Of a stretch of DNA of 64,000 bases, positions 25,082 to 37,152 are shown piece by piece (within the stretch, counting starts at the first letter, position 1; every line of letters begins with the position of its first letter). Made by a program: the position numbers and the translations under genes. Below the pieces are notes generated by a model that saw nothing but the letters and a program-made list of their open reading frames with translations, searched no databases and was not told the DNA's origin. Source of the DNA: Prunus persica (taxonomy: Eukaryota > Streptophyta > Magnoliopsida > Rosales > Rosaceae); NCBI RefSeq assembly GCF_000346465.2, contig NC_034012.1:5290804-5354803 (forward strand). The letters are read 5' to 3'.

Positions 25082-26386
25082 AGTTGTTCCAAAGGATCAA
25101 AACGGCCAGTTATTAATGGAATTCCTAATTGGCTTTCTGTAAAATACTCGTTTGGACGAGGGCTTCTAAATACATCGTAAGCCAAGCCAACAAGCTTTTT
25201 GTATACATGCATTTCGAGCCAGTGATAATTCCTCTACTTATTTATTAAGTAATTAGTAATTGAATCTCCTCTATCGGCCCGAAAAGACAATCTTTAATTT
25301 TTATATACTTTATTATGATTTTATTATGATATAGATATATATATATATATATTTTATTTTATTATATATTAATAATATGATATATATATATATATATATA
25401 TATAATGATACAGAAATTTAAAAAGGAGAAGCAAAGATAACTTGAAAAGGAGGATTCAAGGTAGGCATTACCAGGGACATCTTGAGCCATTACAACATGT
25501 AAGAATCTTCCTGGGACACCAGCATTAACTTCATCCTTTGTGGCTTTGAGAAATGAATTAAGCTGGTTAATGCTTGGACATGATGCAACAATTTCAAATT
25601 CTGGTGAGTCCCCATCATAGAATGATGCTGCAGACTGAGGAAGTGAAACTGTAGACAGGTTTTCTTTCCTTCGATTCACCCTAAATGATTTTGCATTTGT
25701 GGGACTTGTTAGGCCATTTACAGTAGGTGGCTTCTCATTTGCTTCAATAGGCTCATTTGGGTCCAAGCTAAAAAGTGACTGAACATCCGTGAATGCAAAT
25801 GAAGCTGTTTTGTCAATTTTTGACCGTTCAAAGGGCTGAAGAAATGGGTTGTTACCAATATCTGTCAATGAATTATGTGCATTTCTTGTGCGAGTGTTAC
25901 CAATATCTGACATGGTGCGAGAAATGTTCCGGCTGTCAAGGCTTGCTTGGAGATCAAATGGAGGACTAGGCGTCCCATCTTCCGCTCTCAACAGACCATC
26001 GAAAAATGGGTTCTTTCTTGCACGACTGTATGGTTCTTGTACCTGCATAACATTAGAGGCACATTTCAGCACAAATTCAACAATGAAATGAAAAGGGTAA
26101 GAACCAAGTGAGCTTCAGAGTGACCTGGTTCGGTTGCCCAACTGCTCTGGGGCTGGGACTCCTGGACCTCATGGTAACGATGAAGATGAAAAGCAACAGA
26201 AGAGATTGCAAAGCCAATACTATGGGAATTTTGAAGGCATGAGAGGACGGCAGAGTCCATAACTAAAACAACAACACAAGACGCCATAGGGAGCTTTGTG
26301 AAATCCGCCATAATCTTAGCAGAGCCCAAGAGCTTAGGAAACAAAGTTTTAGAATCGGACAAAGTTTCAAACTTTTCACCTCCCAT
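19547..26386 (-). CDS. PRUNE-like DHH/DHHA2 phosphoesterase-family protein
   Basis: A member of the DHH phosphoesterase superfamily, PRUNE branch, with a C-terminal DHHA2 domain; animal homologues are exopolyphosphatases. Thirteen exons (5' to 3'): 26386-26105, 26042-25472, 24308-24124, 23959-23879, 23806-23765, 23652-23608, 23336-23250, 22722-22596, 22502-22422, 21494-21369, 20847-20783, 20074-19969 and 19647-19547. They sum to 1,899 nt, or 632 residues. Residues 1-285 are a Ser/Asn-rich, plant-type N-terminal extension with a hydrophobic patch near 35-65. The DHH region follows ([17 protein letters not shown]), then ILLDSANL, and the DHHA2 part ([29 protein letters not shown]). At the position where PRUNE has DHH, I read NGN ([10 protein letters not shown]). 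Catalysis is therefore doubtful. For the last exon I used the acceptor at 19647, because an upstream AG brings an immediate stop. Divergent from NMNAT. Confidence 0.85.
24642..24979. mobile_element. 338-bp MITE in intron 2 of the PRUNE-like gene
   Basis: Its ends are a perfect 16-bp inverted repeat: GGGTGTATCCAATTCA at 24642-24657 and its complement at 24964-24979. The interior is AT-rich with repeated ACTTTTA/TAAAAGT palindromes and no coding potential, typical of a miniature inverted-repeat element. The target duplication is not clear, so superfamily is not assigned. Confidence 0.8.
25042..25076. repeat. (TA)n microsatellite in intron 2 of the PRUNE-like gene
   Basis: About 17 TA dinucleotides. 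Two more TA-rich tracts follow at about 25331-25352 and 25379-25404. Confidence 0.95.
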
Positions 26387-27147
26387 TCCACTTTCGTCTT
26401 AACTTTGACTGCGTGGCAGTTGGGCAAATCAACAGATAATCCAATTTAAACTTTATATAAAAATAGACCAATATAAAGTCCTTAGCTTTGGAAACTGTCG
26501 TCGTTTCTTTTGTTTTCTCTGTATCAAACTTTTCCAGTGTTGCCAATCAAATCTCAGCCCACCTAGCTGCCGCGTCTACCGACCCCATCGCGCGCGAACC
26601 CAAATTTTTCTGTCTAAGCTTGGGTCTCATCGCCCGAGAGCCTCAGGTCTCCTGCCTCCTTGACCATCATCGTCGAGAGGACCGGTGACAAGTACCAGGT
26701 CCAGGTGGCCGAAAGCAGGGACCTTCAAGTCACCAATCTCAAAAGGTTATTCATTTTTTATTTTCTTTTGAATTTTCTAATCTGGGTTTGTCTTATTACT
26801 TTGTTTATTTATATATTTAATTTTGTCACCTAGCGTGTGGATGTTTATGCTGTTTGGTTGTTAGGAAACTGTAAGAAATTGAGTAAAAATCAAGTTTTTC
26901 ATATTGGGTTTTCATAGCAGTGCAAAATTTTATACCATAAGGTCTTCTTAGACACATTCCCGTAGTTTAGGACGATGCTGCTCAAATTGAAAGCCAAGTG
27001 GCGACATTTACACTGGGGTTAACTCTTTCTAGGAATTTGATAAAAACAAACAATAAATCTTCCCGGGAATCAGTTTCTGTCAAAACAAGGCTCTTAACTC
27101 TTTTTCGTGATAGGTGTTTAAATTGTTTTTCAACTTTTTCAGGTGCC
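26387..27147. promoter_or_regulatory. Shared divergent promoter region, PRUNE-like / NMNAT
   Basis: Only 761 bp separate the two start codons, so both promoters and 5' leaders must lie here. A TTTCAG acceptor directly precedes the NMNAT start (27142), which suggests a leader intron. The stretch 26500-26745 is more GC-rich, contains CGCGCG, and may be the NMNAT first leader exon. No clear TATA box was chosen. Confidence 0.55.
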
Positions 27148-29948
27148 ATGGACATCCCTCCGCCTCTTAGTAAATTAGCTCTGCATTTGGTTAATCACGA
27201 CGACAAGTAAGTTCATATTGTCAATTTTATTTATGTCACTATTTTTATTTTTTTTTAGTTACTAGTGGAATAGTTGGATATGTCTGGCATTCAAGGATTG
27301 AATTAGTTTTATGCTTTTCTCTGTTGTTGTTACCAGGGACAAGAAATACGTAGTTCTAGTAGCAACTGGAAGTTTCAATCCTCCTACTTATATGCATTTA
27401 CGAATGTTGGGTAAGTTGTTGCACGAACTAGCTTTCTTTCTCATTTTGACAGCTAAATTGTGAATTTACATATATGTGAATTGCGCACTCTATTTGAATC
27501 TGGTCATGGCCTCACGGGTTTCATTTTATGCATATGACTTTGGGCTCCTTTGCTTATTTTTCACTGGAAATTACAGATCTATTGTATTTTTTGATCAATT
27601 TTGCTGTTGTGCACAGAGCTGGCAAGAGATGCACTGAGTTCAGAAGGCTTTTGTGTCATTGGAGGTTATATGTCACCTGTTAATGATGCGTACTATAAGA
27701 GGGTATGTATCCTTTAGTAGCATCTCTGTAGGCATCGGAATAGCAAGAGCTTTCATAAGCACTTGGGTAAAGGTACACAGTATGTACAGGAGATCCTATG
27801 TTAGTCACTTAGCTCAACTTCTTCCTGGATCCCTTTTAACCAGGGTTGTAGAAGCAATGCGCTTATTCCATTTGTTTTATTGCATAGGTTACTTGGATGA
27901 GTTTTTCAATGTAATTCTGAGATTTATCACTTCTTCATGCTTAATGAAGTGCTATAGCTAAATCATATGATCAGATATCACATATCCCTCTATTGCCACA
28001 CACTGACATGGTCACTTGGTTGGCTATGTAGGGCCTTATATCTGCTGAACATCGTGTACAGTTGTGCCGTCTAGCCTGCCAGAGTTCAGAATTTATAATG
28101 GTTGATCCTTGGGAGGTATATCTCTCTCTCTTTCTCTCCATTGTACAGATTTTTTAGAATCTTAGATGATGCTTCTGTTGTGCTACTCTGTCTTATTTAT
28201 TTACTGCCACTAGGGTTCTGCGTACTTATATATAGAATTTATAAACCAATTTTACAGGCAAGACAGAGTAGCTTCCAGCGCACTTTAACTATTCTGTCTA
28301 GAGTCAAGGGTTCCTTGTCTGAGGCTGGGCTGATACCCAGTGGTAAGATTTGCAGAACTGTTATCCCTCATTTTCCTTTGAGGAACTGCACAATTATGAT
28401 TTATCCTCACACAAGTTGCTCTTTATATGTATGCATATAGACGGATATAACTGCAAAGAACACATGCACATATTCTTGCCCAAAACTGTGTGACTATAAC
28501 ATTACAGGAAGATTGTCAGGAATTCTTTGTCATATTTCTGCTTGAAACCCTGTTTTTGGATTCCGTTATCAGCTCTGGACACTCTTTCTCAAGTAGTTTT
28601 AACATATGGTAGCTTAAGGCTCTTATTCCATCGATCTGTTTCCTATAAAATAAAATGAAAATAAAGGCAGCTTATTCCATAGATAAGCTGCAGCACTGGC
28701 ACTCATATATATATTTCCTGTTAAGGACTGTGCTTAATCAATTTGATGCACCTGGTTCACAGTTCTACTTTATCATTGTTAATTTGGAGGCAATATGATT
28801 GACTTCTGTCCTCTTGATAGAATCCCTTAAGTGCATGCTTGTGTGTGGCTCTGATCTACTCCACTCTTTTGGCATTCCTGGAATTTGGATTGCTGAGCAG
28901 GTATGTCTAACTCTATATTCTAGTGGTCATGTGTAGTTGATTCTTACAAGATAACCATCTCGTTTTTCCCGTATTACTAACTTACTATAGAGTACAACGA
29001 CTTGATCTGGAGAATTTTAATTTATTTTATTTCAGTAACTTAAAAGGTGGCGAATAATTGTTAGGAGAACATTTGGTCATAATGTCCAACAATTACACAT
29101 GAATGGAAATTAACTGAGCACTTGGTGTATCTTTGTTGTATAATGTAAAGTAACCTAACACTTGCGGTCTGGTAGGGTTTAAACCTTTTGAATTGGTCCG
29201 TTTCTGGTTCAAGAAGATGGTAATCTACCATAACATTTGTCCTTCTTGATCAGGTCAGAGGCATATTTAGAGATTATGGGGTGGTTTGCATTCGCAGGGA
29301 AGGACAAGATGTTGATAAAATTATCTCAAATGATGAAATTTTGAAAGAGAACAGGGTAATCGCATCTCTTGATCTTTTTAGTGCTTTTTGACTCATACAT
29401 TGTAATAGTAAATCAAACTCTCCTTCAGTAGTTGTAAAACACTAGATTTTCGTAGTTACACCTAGATTAAATGACCATTACCCAAAGTGATATTTCTCTC
29501 ATGCATTTTTGTTTTCTATCCCTATGTATGTATAGTCTGAATATAAATTATGCAAGTTGGGATTGTATTGTACAAGGGTAGAAATTGGTCTGAATTGAAA
29601 AATCAAAAGTTTCATAATGGTTTGAAATAGTGTAAAACCTTTTGTCGCTTAAATAGTTTTGATTTGAAGCTTCTTTACAGCCCATTTATTGTTAATTCTT
29701 CTCCTTTATTACAGGGTAACATAAGAATCGTGGATGAACTTGTACCGAACCAAATAAGTTCAACGAGAATAAGGTAAAGACAATATGATTCATTGACAAA
29801 CATGCTAAGGGGAATGTGGAACTGATAACTTACAATGTATTTCAGGCATTGCATTTCAAGAGGATTGTCAATAAAATATGTGACTGCAGATGAAGTAATT
29901 GATTACATTAGACAACATCAGCTGTACTTGAACTCAAATGACATGTGA
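27148..29948 (+). CDS. NMNAT: Nicotinamide/nicotinate mononucleotide adenylyltransferase
   Basis: It joins NMN or NaMN with ATP to give NAD or deamido-NAD, the shared last adenylation step of NAD synthesis (cytosol or nucleus in plants). Nine exons: 27148-27206, 27337-27410, 27617-27702, 28032-28115, 28258-28342, 28821-28900, 29254-29355, 29715-29773 and 29846-29948. They total 732 nt, or 243 residues, close to the usual plant length. The nucleotidyltransferase motif GSFNPPTYMH is at residues 31-40 and carries the HxxH-type ATP-binding signature. A central CGSDLLHSFGIPG block and the C-terminal ISSTRIR motif (204-210) complete the active site. The start was chosen as the ATG just after the leader acceptor, because it opens the frame that enters the conserved core after 20 residues. 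All motifs are intact, so the gene is probably functional. Confidence 0.95.
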
Positions 29949-32900
29949 TGAAGATGATCATCAACAGAAAGATCTTCCTCATTTTCTTCCATCTCAAAGA
30001 CTTCAAAATAAGTTGATCACATTCATCCTAAGCTCATTAAGAAAATAATCTCAAACCATTTTTTAGCAAATGCATAATTTGGTATGTGTAATAGATCAAA
30101 GAAACTAACTTAGTTTATACTCAAATACATAATAGAATCTATAGATACAGATACAGATCTTCTCTAACATGTGCTAAGGCTGTAGATGGCCTTTTCTTTG
30201 CTAAGGTTGCCGAGCCATCAGCGGTAGTTGATGGGCTTAAAAAGGTAGAATTCAACGATGTGTTGTTGAATGTTGAAGATGTGATAACACAATTTGGATG
30301 TGCATGGCTCATGAGCATGTGAATCTGACAACTGAAGCTGATAGTTGAAGTCAAAGCTTCACATGGGCTTTTTTGTCTTACCATTTTGTACACACTGAAA
30401 TTTACTCCGACAGAGACCAATAGGGGTGGCTCAACCTTTGGCTCAATTTTCTTAGGGTAGTGCTTAGGCTATAATATGAGTAGAAATTATGTGTGCAGGA
30501 TGTTCGTCGTTTTTTAAAAGACAAATTGTATTTGATATTGCTGATGTGTATCGATAAGACGTCAATATATTTTATTCTTGACATGTTATCTACAATGATA
30601 CCGACACCTTATGATATTGAATCGACAATACATTCTTCTCGTTACAAAAGAACGTATGATTTCTCATTAACCAATAGTGGTGGATGTGCATTATCAAAAG
30701 GAAGCAAATGAAAAATAGAATAGTGGTCCAATCATAAAAAACTGTTTTACTGCTTCAATAATATTGTTTAAGAATATAAGATCAGATGTAATATAAAGAT
30801 AAAGTACCGATAAGTGATAGAAACAAATGATGATGTTCGTGAATTTTGACTTAACCCTAATAATTAGCATAAAAAAAGCTGTCATCTTTTGACCAAACTT
30901 GATGCATGCACTAGTGAGCTTCTCACAATCATTTTGTTTTGTGAATAAATTGATCATTTGCCCAAGTCATTTCCATGTCTTCTACTTTATATATATGTCT
31001 AAGTCAAGACCAAAGCCTTGTTAAGAATAGTGTTGGTGACTCACCAAAAGAAAAGAATGATGTTGATCAAAGGATTGGTGTAGCATAGCGCAAGACATCC
31101 TAATTAAAATTCATGTAGACAACAAAATGAAGCAATGGCATCATTGTAATATGGACATAAAGAAGGTTTACTTAGACAGCGTGGGATAATGTGGGATGAT
31201 TAGACAGCGTGTTGTTGGTGATTCTTTTTCTTTTATTGGTAGTCAAAGCATGTTCATTCAACCCAAATCAAATTGAAGGGTGAGGCTCCAACTAGTATAT
31301 TTGTAGAAAATTTTAACGTTTCCTCTAAGGGTAATTAAACTCATCTTTCTCATAAAGTTCAAGTTAGATTCAAACTATTTGTACAATATAGATATATAGG
31401 CTTTTTCATCTAAGATTAAATATGGGTTGAATCAAACGTTAATTATTATGTGACTATATGTTATTGACCTGTTTTTATAGATGTGGTGTAGATATAGAAA
31501 GAGCTTCTACTGCACAACTTCGCAACGGAATAGAAACAGTCGAGCAATCAGCTATACTTATAAGTCGAATATCCCTCACTATTTTACAATGAGAGAATTT
31601 GTTGCGATGTATTATTTTCAATAAGACTAATGTTGTATTAACTTATTAACCAGTTAACGTTTGGAGGTTGTTATATTACATCATATTTATCATTTACATG
31701 GAATAACAAAGCGGAAAGTCTTTAGAAAACAAGCACTGATTGGACCCCATTTGCTGGTCCCCCCCTCTCGAAATTGAGAGATGTTCGAGGAAGAAAAAAG
31801 CACACCTTAAAATTGAAGAAAAAGAAGAAGAGGGGTCGATCGTAATGAGAAAAGTAAAGCAATTCCAATTTTCCATAACATCGGCGTAAATGGAGCTTAT
31901 GTTAGATGGACCGACCACTAAATGGGTCCTACATGTGTAAGATTTTAGGTTGCTTTCCTGCCCATATTTGTCCATAGTTGAACTGTTGAAGGAAAATGAA
32001 TATGCGGGCATTCTATGGGGATTGAGGAACCACAATCGTAGTCATGTTAGCTAGCTCGCTACCTACGGTAAGGGTTGATCATCCCATCTTTGACCTAGAC
32101 AGGTTGACAAACATTATATGCATGATGCATGCTCCATATAGTAGAGGAAGACAAAAGCATGTTTGTCACGTGTGTGAAGTGTCTATGTTCTTTGAAGATA
32201 CAAATATATATATGTTGGACTTTTCTGCAATATCGGCTAAGCAATCCCACTCACATTTGACCTCACACACCAAAAAAATGTTATAAGTTATTTGGATGAT
32301 TTTTGTTGGCCACTTTAGCAATGGAGGTAGAACTTCAGATCTCACTTCTATTAGCGGGGTGATATTAATGTTGAAAATAATATTGTAAAATGGATTTTTT
32401 TTTTATCAACATATCATGCGATGTATCGAATACAATAATTTTTCCTCAAGAGAAACAGTTGAGGTTTGGTCACGAGCATGATGTTCTCTGTTTTTGATAG
32501 ATACAATATCTGTGTTATACATAGCAGCTAGCTAAAAATTAAACCTAGAATCCAATGGTGGATATTGTTTGCTATTAGGTCGAAGAAAAGGGAAACATCA
32601 GTACGGTGGGGGCATGGCAAATTAGCAGATTACAGATAAGTCGATGAGTACTTTGATTGGTGGACTTGGTTGGTAAGTATTCCTCTAAAGCGCACCCGAC
32701 AAATCTGGCTCAACAAAAAGAAAGGGAAAAAGCATAAGGCATACTAACAGGCTATGGCCCCCCAAAAGCATAATTCATTCAAAGCTGGTTATATAGCTGT
32801 TCACTACCTAGCTTGGAAAAAGGAGGTCTTTTCATTTACACTGTATCTCGTATGCATTTGAGAAATTTTTTGGTCCGGCCCCTCGACCACATCAATCATT

Positions 32901-34321
32901 AGTCTATTCTTAAGGTTCGTTTGGGAGTTATTTTAGATAAATTGATAATAATTTTTATGAAATCACTTCTCTATATAATCACATTAGTCATGATTAAAAT
33001 AATTTTATAAAAAAACACGTAGGAGATGCTTTTTCCAAGAAGTGATTCTCACGACATACTCTTATAATAATGCGGACTCTTCTTTATCAGGGTCTCACCC
33101 TCCCCATGGGGCCTACTCAAGTGAGACTCCAATACAAGAAAGGTTGTTTAACTGAAAAGTAAACGGACGGTTAACGTGATCAACTGTGGAATCGAACAAT
33201 GAGCCCAAGAACATATCTGTACATAATAGAAATAGAGAGGAACCGGAGGGGGGGGGGACCCTATATAAATATACTAGGCTATCTATCTATCAAACTGATC
33301 TAATGATCTGGTGAGTTTGTGACTATCAATACTATCTCTTGAATCTTATACCAAATATGGCAGAGATATTGATTTGGTGCAAATATAAGGTATTTCATTC
33401 TTTAAAAATTGAGTCATTATTTTACAATTTACTAATGCCCCGAGTTAGCCGAGTTAGTCTAGCCCAATTTTATATTGGGTTAGACTTGGATTAAGATATC
33501 AAGTCTATATCACTTGAGTTACACCAAAACTCAAGAATGGTAACAAAAAAAATTACATTTTAACATAGACGAAAAAATGTAGAAGGATTTTGAGAGAAAG
33601 TGGCCTTACTAAATAAAATTTGATGCAAGGTATCAACTAGCTTATTGAGATAGGGGTAATTTTTCTTATAAAAAGTATATATGAGGCATGTCTTGGAAAA
33701 CATTTAAGTAATTTCCTAGATTCGTAAGCTAATCATATTAGTCAATTATCACGTGATATAAAGAAAATGAGCGGGAATTTACAATTCTCCACTCAAACCA
33801 CATTATAAAACACCTAATTGACCCTTTCCTAAGTACTCACACTTTTCCTTGTCAAAATTATTCTGCAACTCATTCTAAGACGCAACTTAAGTATCGTAAC
33901 AGTCTTTTCCATCACAACACCAGTGTTAGAAGTACGATATAACTTTCATCGGAACAAAATCTCGTTGATTCCTACCAAAAAATGTTGTTCATCTTTTTTT
34001 TCTTTTTTTTTGCATCAACAAATTTAAAACATTTTCCCTTTTGTTTATATCAAAGATAAGAGAAAATGATTACTTTATTAGTTATTTTTTTCAGCAAAAG
34101 AGAAAACAAAAAGGTAAGGGGCAAGCAGGTTCAAAATGAAATGGCGCTTGGTGTGGCGATGATGATGGCAATTACATATTTGGATTCTAATTTATTTTCT
34201 AAATCTCGTTTGTGATTTGGTTTTTAAATAAGAATCCCTCTTGTCTATTTGAATAGGAAAGTGCATTAAAAGTACATCTACTGTACATGGCAAGAAATCT
34301 CTCCCCTCATAGGCCGAGGGC
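29949..34321. other. Gene-poor AT-rich interval
   Basis: No gene is supported. The open frames here are short, lack plausible splice partners and show no recognisable domain. The first few hundred bases probably hold the NMNAT 3' untranslated region. Near 32910-33070 a segment with TTCGTTTGGGAG and GAAGTGATTCTC resembles a decayed MITE. A G-run lies at 33250-33258. Confidence 0.5.
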
Positions 34322-34331
34322 TCTATATATT
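34322..34331 (+). promoter_or_regulatory. TATA box of the MIR160 gene
   Basis: TCTATATATT about 190 bp upstream of the mature miRNA, followed by a plausible transcription start zone (CACTTCAGTC) and then the CT repeat. Spacing fits a Pol II miRNA promoter. Confidence 0.55.
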
Positions 34332-34359
34332 CAGAGTCTACGTTTCACTTCAGTCTTCG

Positions 34360-34362
<3 letters not shown>

Positions 34363-34407
<45 letters not shown>
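34363..34407 (+). repeat. (CT)n microsatellite in the MIR160 leader
   Basis: An uninterrupted CT run of about 45 bp just downstream of the TATA box. CT-rich leaders are common in plant Pol II genes. Its length makes it a likely polymorphic marker. Confidence 0.95.
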
Positions 34408-34409
<2 letters not shown>

Positions 34410-34499
34410 GAGTTTTTCTTTTCTCTGTAAATACGATGTTTCAGTGTTCCATGGAGATGCAAAAGAAGAAGGTTTTGGCTTGGACGTGAGGCTTGAAGT

Positions 34500-34620
34500 G
34501 AAAGGTGAATTGGGTTATGCCTGGCTCCCTGTATGCCACAAGCGGAAGCTCAATCTGGTTCTAGATTGGCTACTGCGGGTGGCGTACGAGGAGCCAAGCA
34601 TACCCTCTATCTTTATCTCT
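34500..34620 (+). ncRNA. MIR160: MIR160 precursor hairpin
   Basis: Positions 34518-34538 match the canonical 21-nt mature miR160 of land plants exactly (starts TGCCTGGCTCCC, ends GTATGCCA). A complementary star strand sits at 34582-34602 (GCGTACGAGGAGCC then AAGCATA), offset to leave the 2-nt 3' overhangs expected of Dicer products. The loop is about 43 nt. Mature miR160 guides cleavage of the auxin response factors ARF10, ARF16 and ARF17, and so acts in auxin signalling, root cap and leaf development. The locus has its own upstream TATA box and CT-rich leader. A 96-codon frame over the hairpin is coincidental, although short pri-miRNA peptides have been proposed in plants. Confidence is very high because both strands of the duplex are present. 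Confidence 0.96.
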
Positions 34621-36447
34621 CTCTCTCTCTCTTGTTCAATTATTTTGCTTGCTGCATCTGCACATATGTATAAGTGTTTTTATGGTTTTCATATTTGAAT
34701 CATATATTTCCCTCTGCTTGCTTGTTGTATGTGTTCGATGTAAAATGAGAAGCATTTAGATGTACACAGGTTGTTGAATGTTGATATGGCTCAATGTAAA
34801 TGCCCTTGGACAGCAAGTCGTATTGAAGTTATTTTGACAGTGCTTATTATCAAGCTTGGTAAAGTTCAAAATGGGGGGTTTTCTTTATTTTCCTTTATCA
34901 ATGAGTTCAAAATTAATCACGATTAGCAAACAAGGATTCCAAAGCGCACACCCGAGCTTATATGATTATGATTCCATAATCTTGTAGTCGATTCTTTATT
35001 TTAAAAATGTTCTACATATTCTCTTGATCTCATTCCCTTTTAATTTCCTTGTTTTTTTAATGAAGATATCTTTCTTTAATACGATATAATCTTTGCTTTT
35101 TATATTTTGAAATATAAGAATTTTTTTTTTAAAAAGAAGTTAAATATGATGAAATTGTTCATGATATATAATAATGTGGTATGACATAAACGACCCGAAG
35201 TGATTTCATCTTTGGTAGAAACGCTCGTGTGAAACTAGGATAACATTATTTTACTATATTTGGCCAATCACAGCATGTTACGCGTGATAACGTTTTTACA
35301 TAGTAGTTTGTGTGAAAACATCAAAATAGTACTATCTCGTTTTTTTTATTTATCAAAATACTATTCTCATTTCATACAAGTTTTTCTGCACCTTCGAACT
35401 GTCGAAGCGTAAAGTACACATAACGAAATGACAGGCGAAGCTCACCTTTTTTTTTTTCTTTGGTCTTCTTCTAATCTCACCAAACTTATTTAATATTAGG
35501 TACGTTTACAGCGTATAGTCCAGTTATATCAGATACACTGTTGGAAATTGGAAGGCCTATGGAGTACATGGTGCTTAATTTTCTCTGCAGGTTGACAGTG
35601 ACTGCTAAATTTGTTGGCCAATGTATCAAAGCCAGAAAGAAAGGACTGAAATGAGATGGGAACTTTTCTTTTTGGTCCACATGCACCACCAGAGCTTTAA
35701 GGATCCGATTCCCATTCGTATATGTACCAAATTTCTACTGTGGCCGCTGCTAAAGATCAATTTCCTCTGACCTAAAAAAGAAGGCTTTGATAGACGTACA
35801 CTTTTCCTGTGCATGATTTGAATTATATATTCTAGGAGATCATTGAAAGAAATAATATCCCTATTGTTTTTAATTCTTCTTGACCAAGAGTTTTGTTATT
35901 GTGAATTATGGGAAATGTGATATGGATATCCGAGCTTTGCCAAGAAATATTCGTGGGGATCATCTCAAACAGTTCTCTTCTCATCATCTCAAACAGTTCT
36001 CTTCTCCCATTGAAGTAGTTCTTCTTTCTTTTCAATTCTAGCTAGGGGAATCTTCCCAATTGTGGTACGATCTAAGTATATATGATAATGAGTACGGTTA
36101 TAGGGTTTGAGGTTATTGTATTCTCAACTTTGAGAAACTATTCGTGCAATATAAATCATGATAGAAAATATTTGGCTCTTTTAAGTAATAACGTTACATT
36201 TCTTTGTTGCAGACAAATCACAATTCAATATGTGCGAAATAAGCAGCGAATAAGTGTTCAATAATCATTACCTCGACGAGATGCTAGTGTAATCAAGGAT
36301 AACAAGTTTTTAATGTCACTTTTAATGTCACGGCCTTGTAGTAGTTACTTTCATAACTATTCAAACTGTTAGTCTTCAGCGTTATTTCCAACATTTACTA
36401 CAAAACAGTGTGTGGAGATTACACATAAAAACATCAAATTGCTGGAG
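34621..36447. other. Intergenic region downstream of MIR160
   Basis: Contains the 3' part of the pri-miRNA at its start (a further CT run at 34617-34632). Otherwise AT-rich with no supported gene. A duplicated 22-bp phrase with CATCTCAAACAGTTCTCTTCT occurs twice at 35960-36005. Confidence 0.5.
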
Positions 36448-36502
36448 GCTTTCATAGCTCAGTTGGTTAAAGCACCTCCTTGAGTTTGATCTCAATGAAA
36501 GC
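36448..36502 (+). pseudogene. tRNA-Thr pseudogene lacking the anticodon arm
   Basis: The 5' acceptor strand GCTTTCA pairs with TGAAAGC at the end. A D-arm/A-box TAGCTCAGTTGG and a T-arm/B-box-like GAGTTTGATCTC lie between. From memory the acceptor and D arm match plant cytosolic tRNA-Thr. About 20 nt that should form the anticodon arm are missing, with only CACCTCCTT in their place, so it cannot encode a tRNA. It could be a deleted tRNA gene or a tRNA-derived SINE head. Confidence 0.7.
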
Positions 36503-36830
36503 CTTAAGGAATTAGCGCCGCACTTTAACCCAAAGATATGAATCAAATTGTTTCATTGATTGCAAGTCTTGGTCTAACAAATTGGAATGATAAATAGGGC
36601 TAACAAGAAAAGGCGAAACAAATAGTGATCCTACGAGGCCCAAATGGGCCTCATGTTCGACTCTTTACAAGGTCGCTTCTAGAAGCTCCAGACTTGATGT
36701 AACTCTATGTAACGACCATTGGGCTTTTTTTTCTTTTTGTTTTGGTCGAAGATTACTATTAGTCTTCCATTTTTTTATTTGGGTTAACTTGGGCCACAGC
36801 CCAAGCTACATTCTTTCTAGCCATGTATTT

Positions 36831-37152
36831 TTAAGGTCATATTTGGTGAGTATGATTGGATTAAATTAGGAGATAGGATTGGATTACATTAGATTGGAAA
36901 TGATAAGTATTCTTTATTTGCACTACTGTCCCGAGTTCATGCCCCGGCTCCCAAGTCCTGAGTTCGATGTCAAAGAGTTCTAGTAGTGGAATTATGTATC
37001 TTACATTTTTTGTAGGATAAGTTATTCTTTAAAAATGCACACAATAAGATTACAGTGAAATTATCTTTTATCGTATCCACATCATCTATGAACACCAAAT
37101 ATGACATTGGATTAAGTCAATCGAATCCTACGGCTTATCCTACCCACCAAAA
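36831..37152. mobile_element. Possible MITE with imperfect terminal inverted repeats
   Basis: The left end reads AGGTCATATTTGGTGAGTAT. The reverse complement of the right end reads AGGCCTCTTTTGGTGGGTAG. The interior has repeated GGATT(A/G) words and no coding potential. No confident target duplication was seen, so this is tentative. Confidence 0.4.

Noticed and set aside
30139..30420. 93-codon minus-strand frame
   Set aside because: No domain, no splice context and low-complexity Ser/Thr composition. Not supported as a gene.
31694..32035. 113-codon minus-strand frame
   Set aside because: No recognisable motif or promoter; length is within chance for this interval.
34408..34698. 96-codon frame starting MSFSFLCKYD
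   Set aside because: It overlaps the MIR160 hairpin exactly and has no recognisable domain. The sequence constraint is explained by the miRNA duplex.
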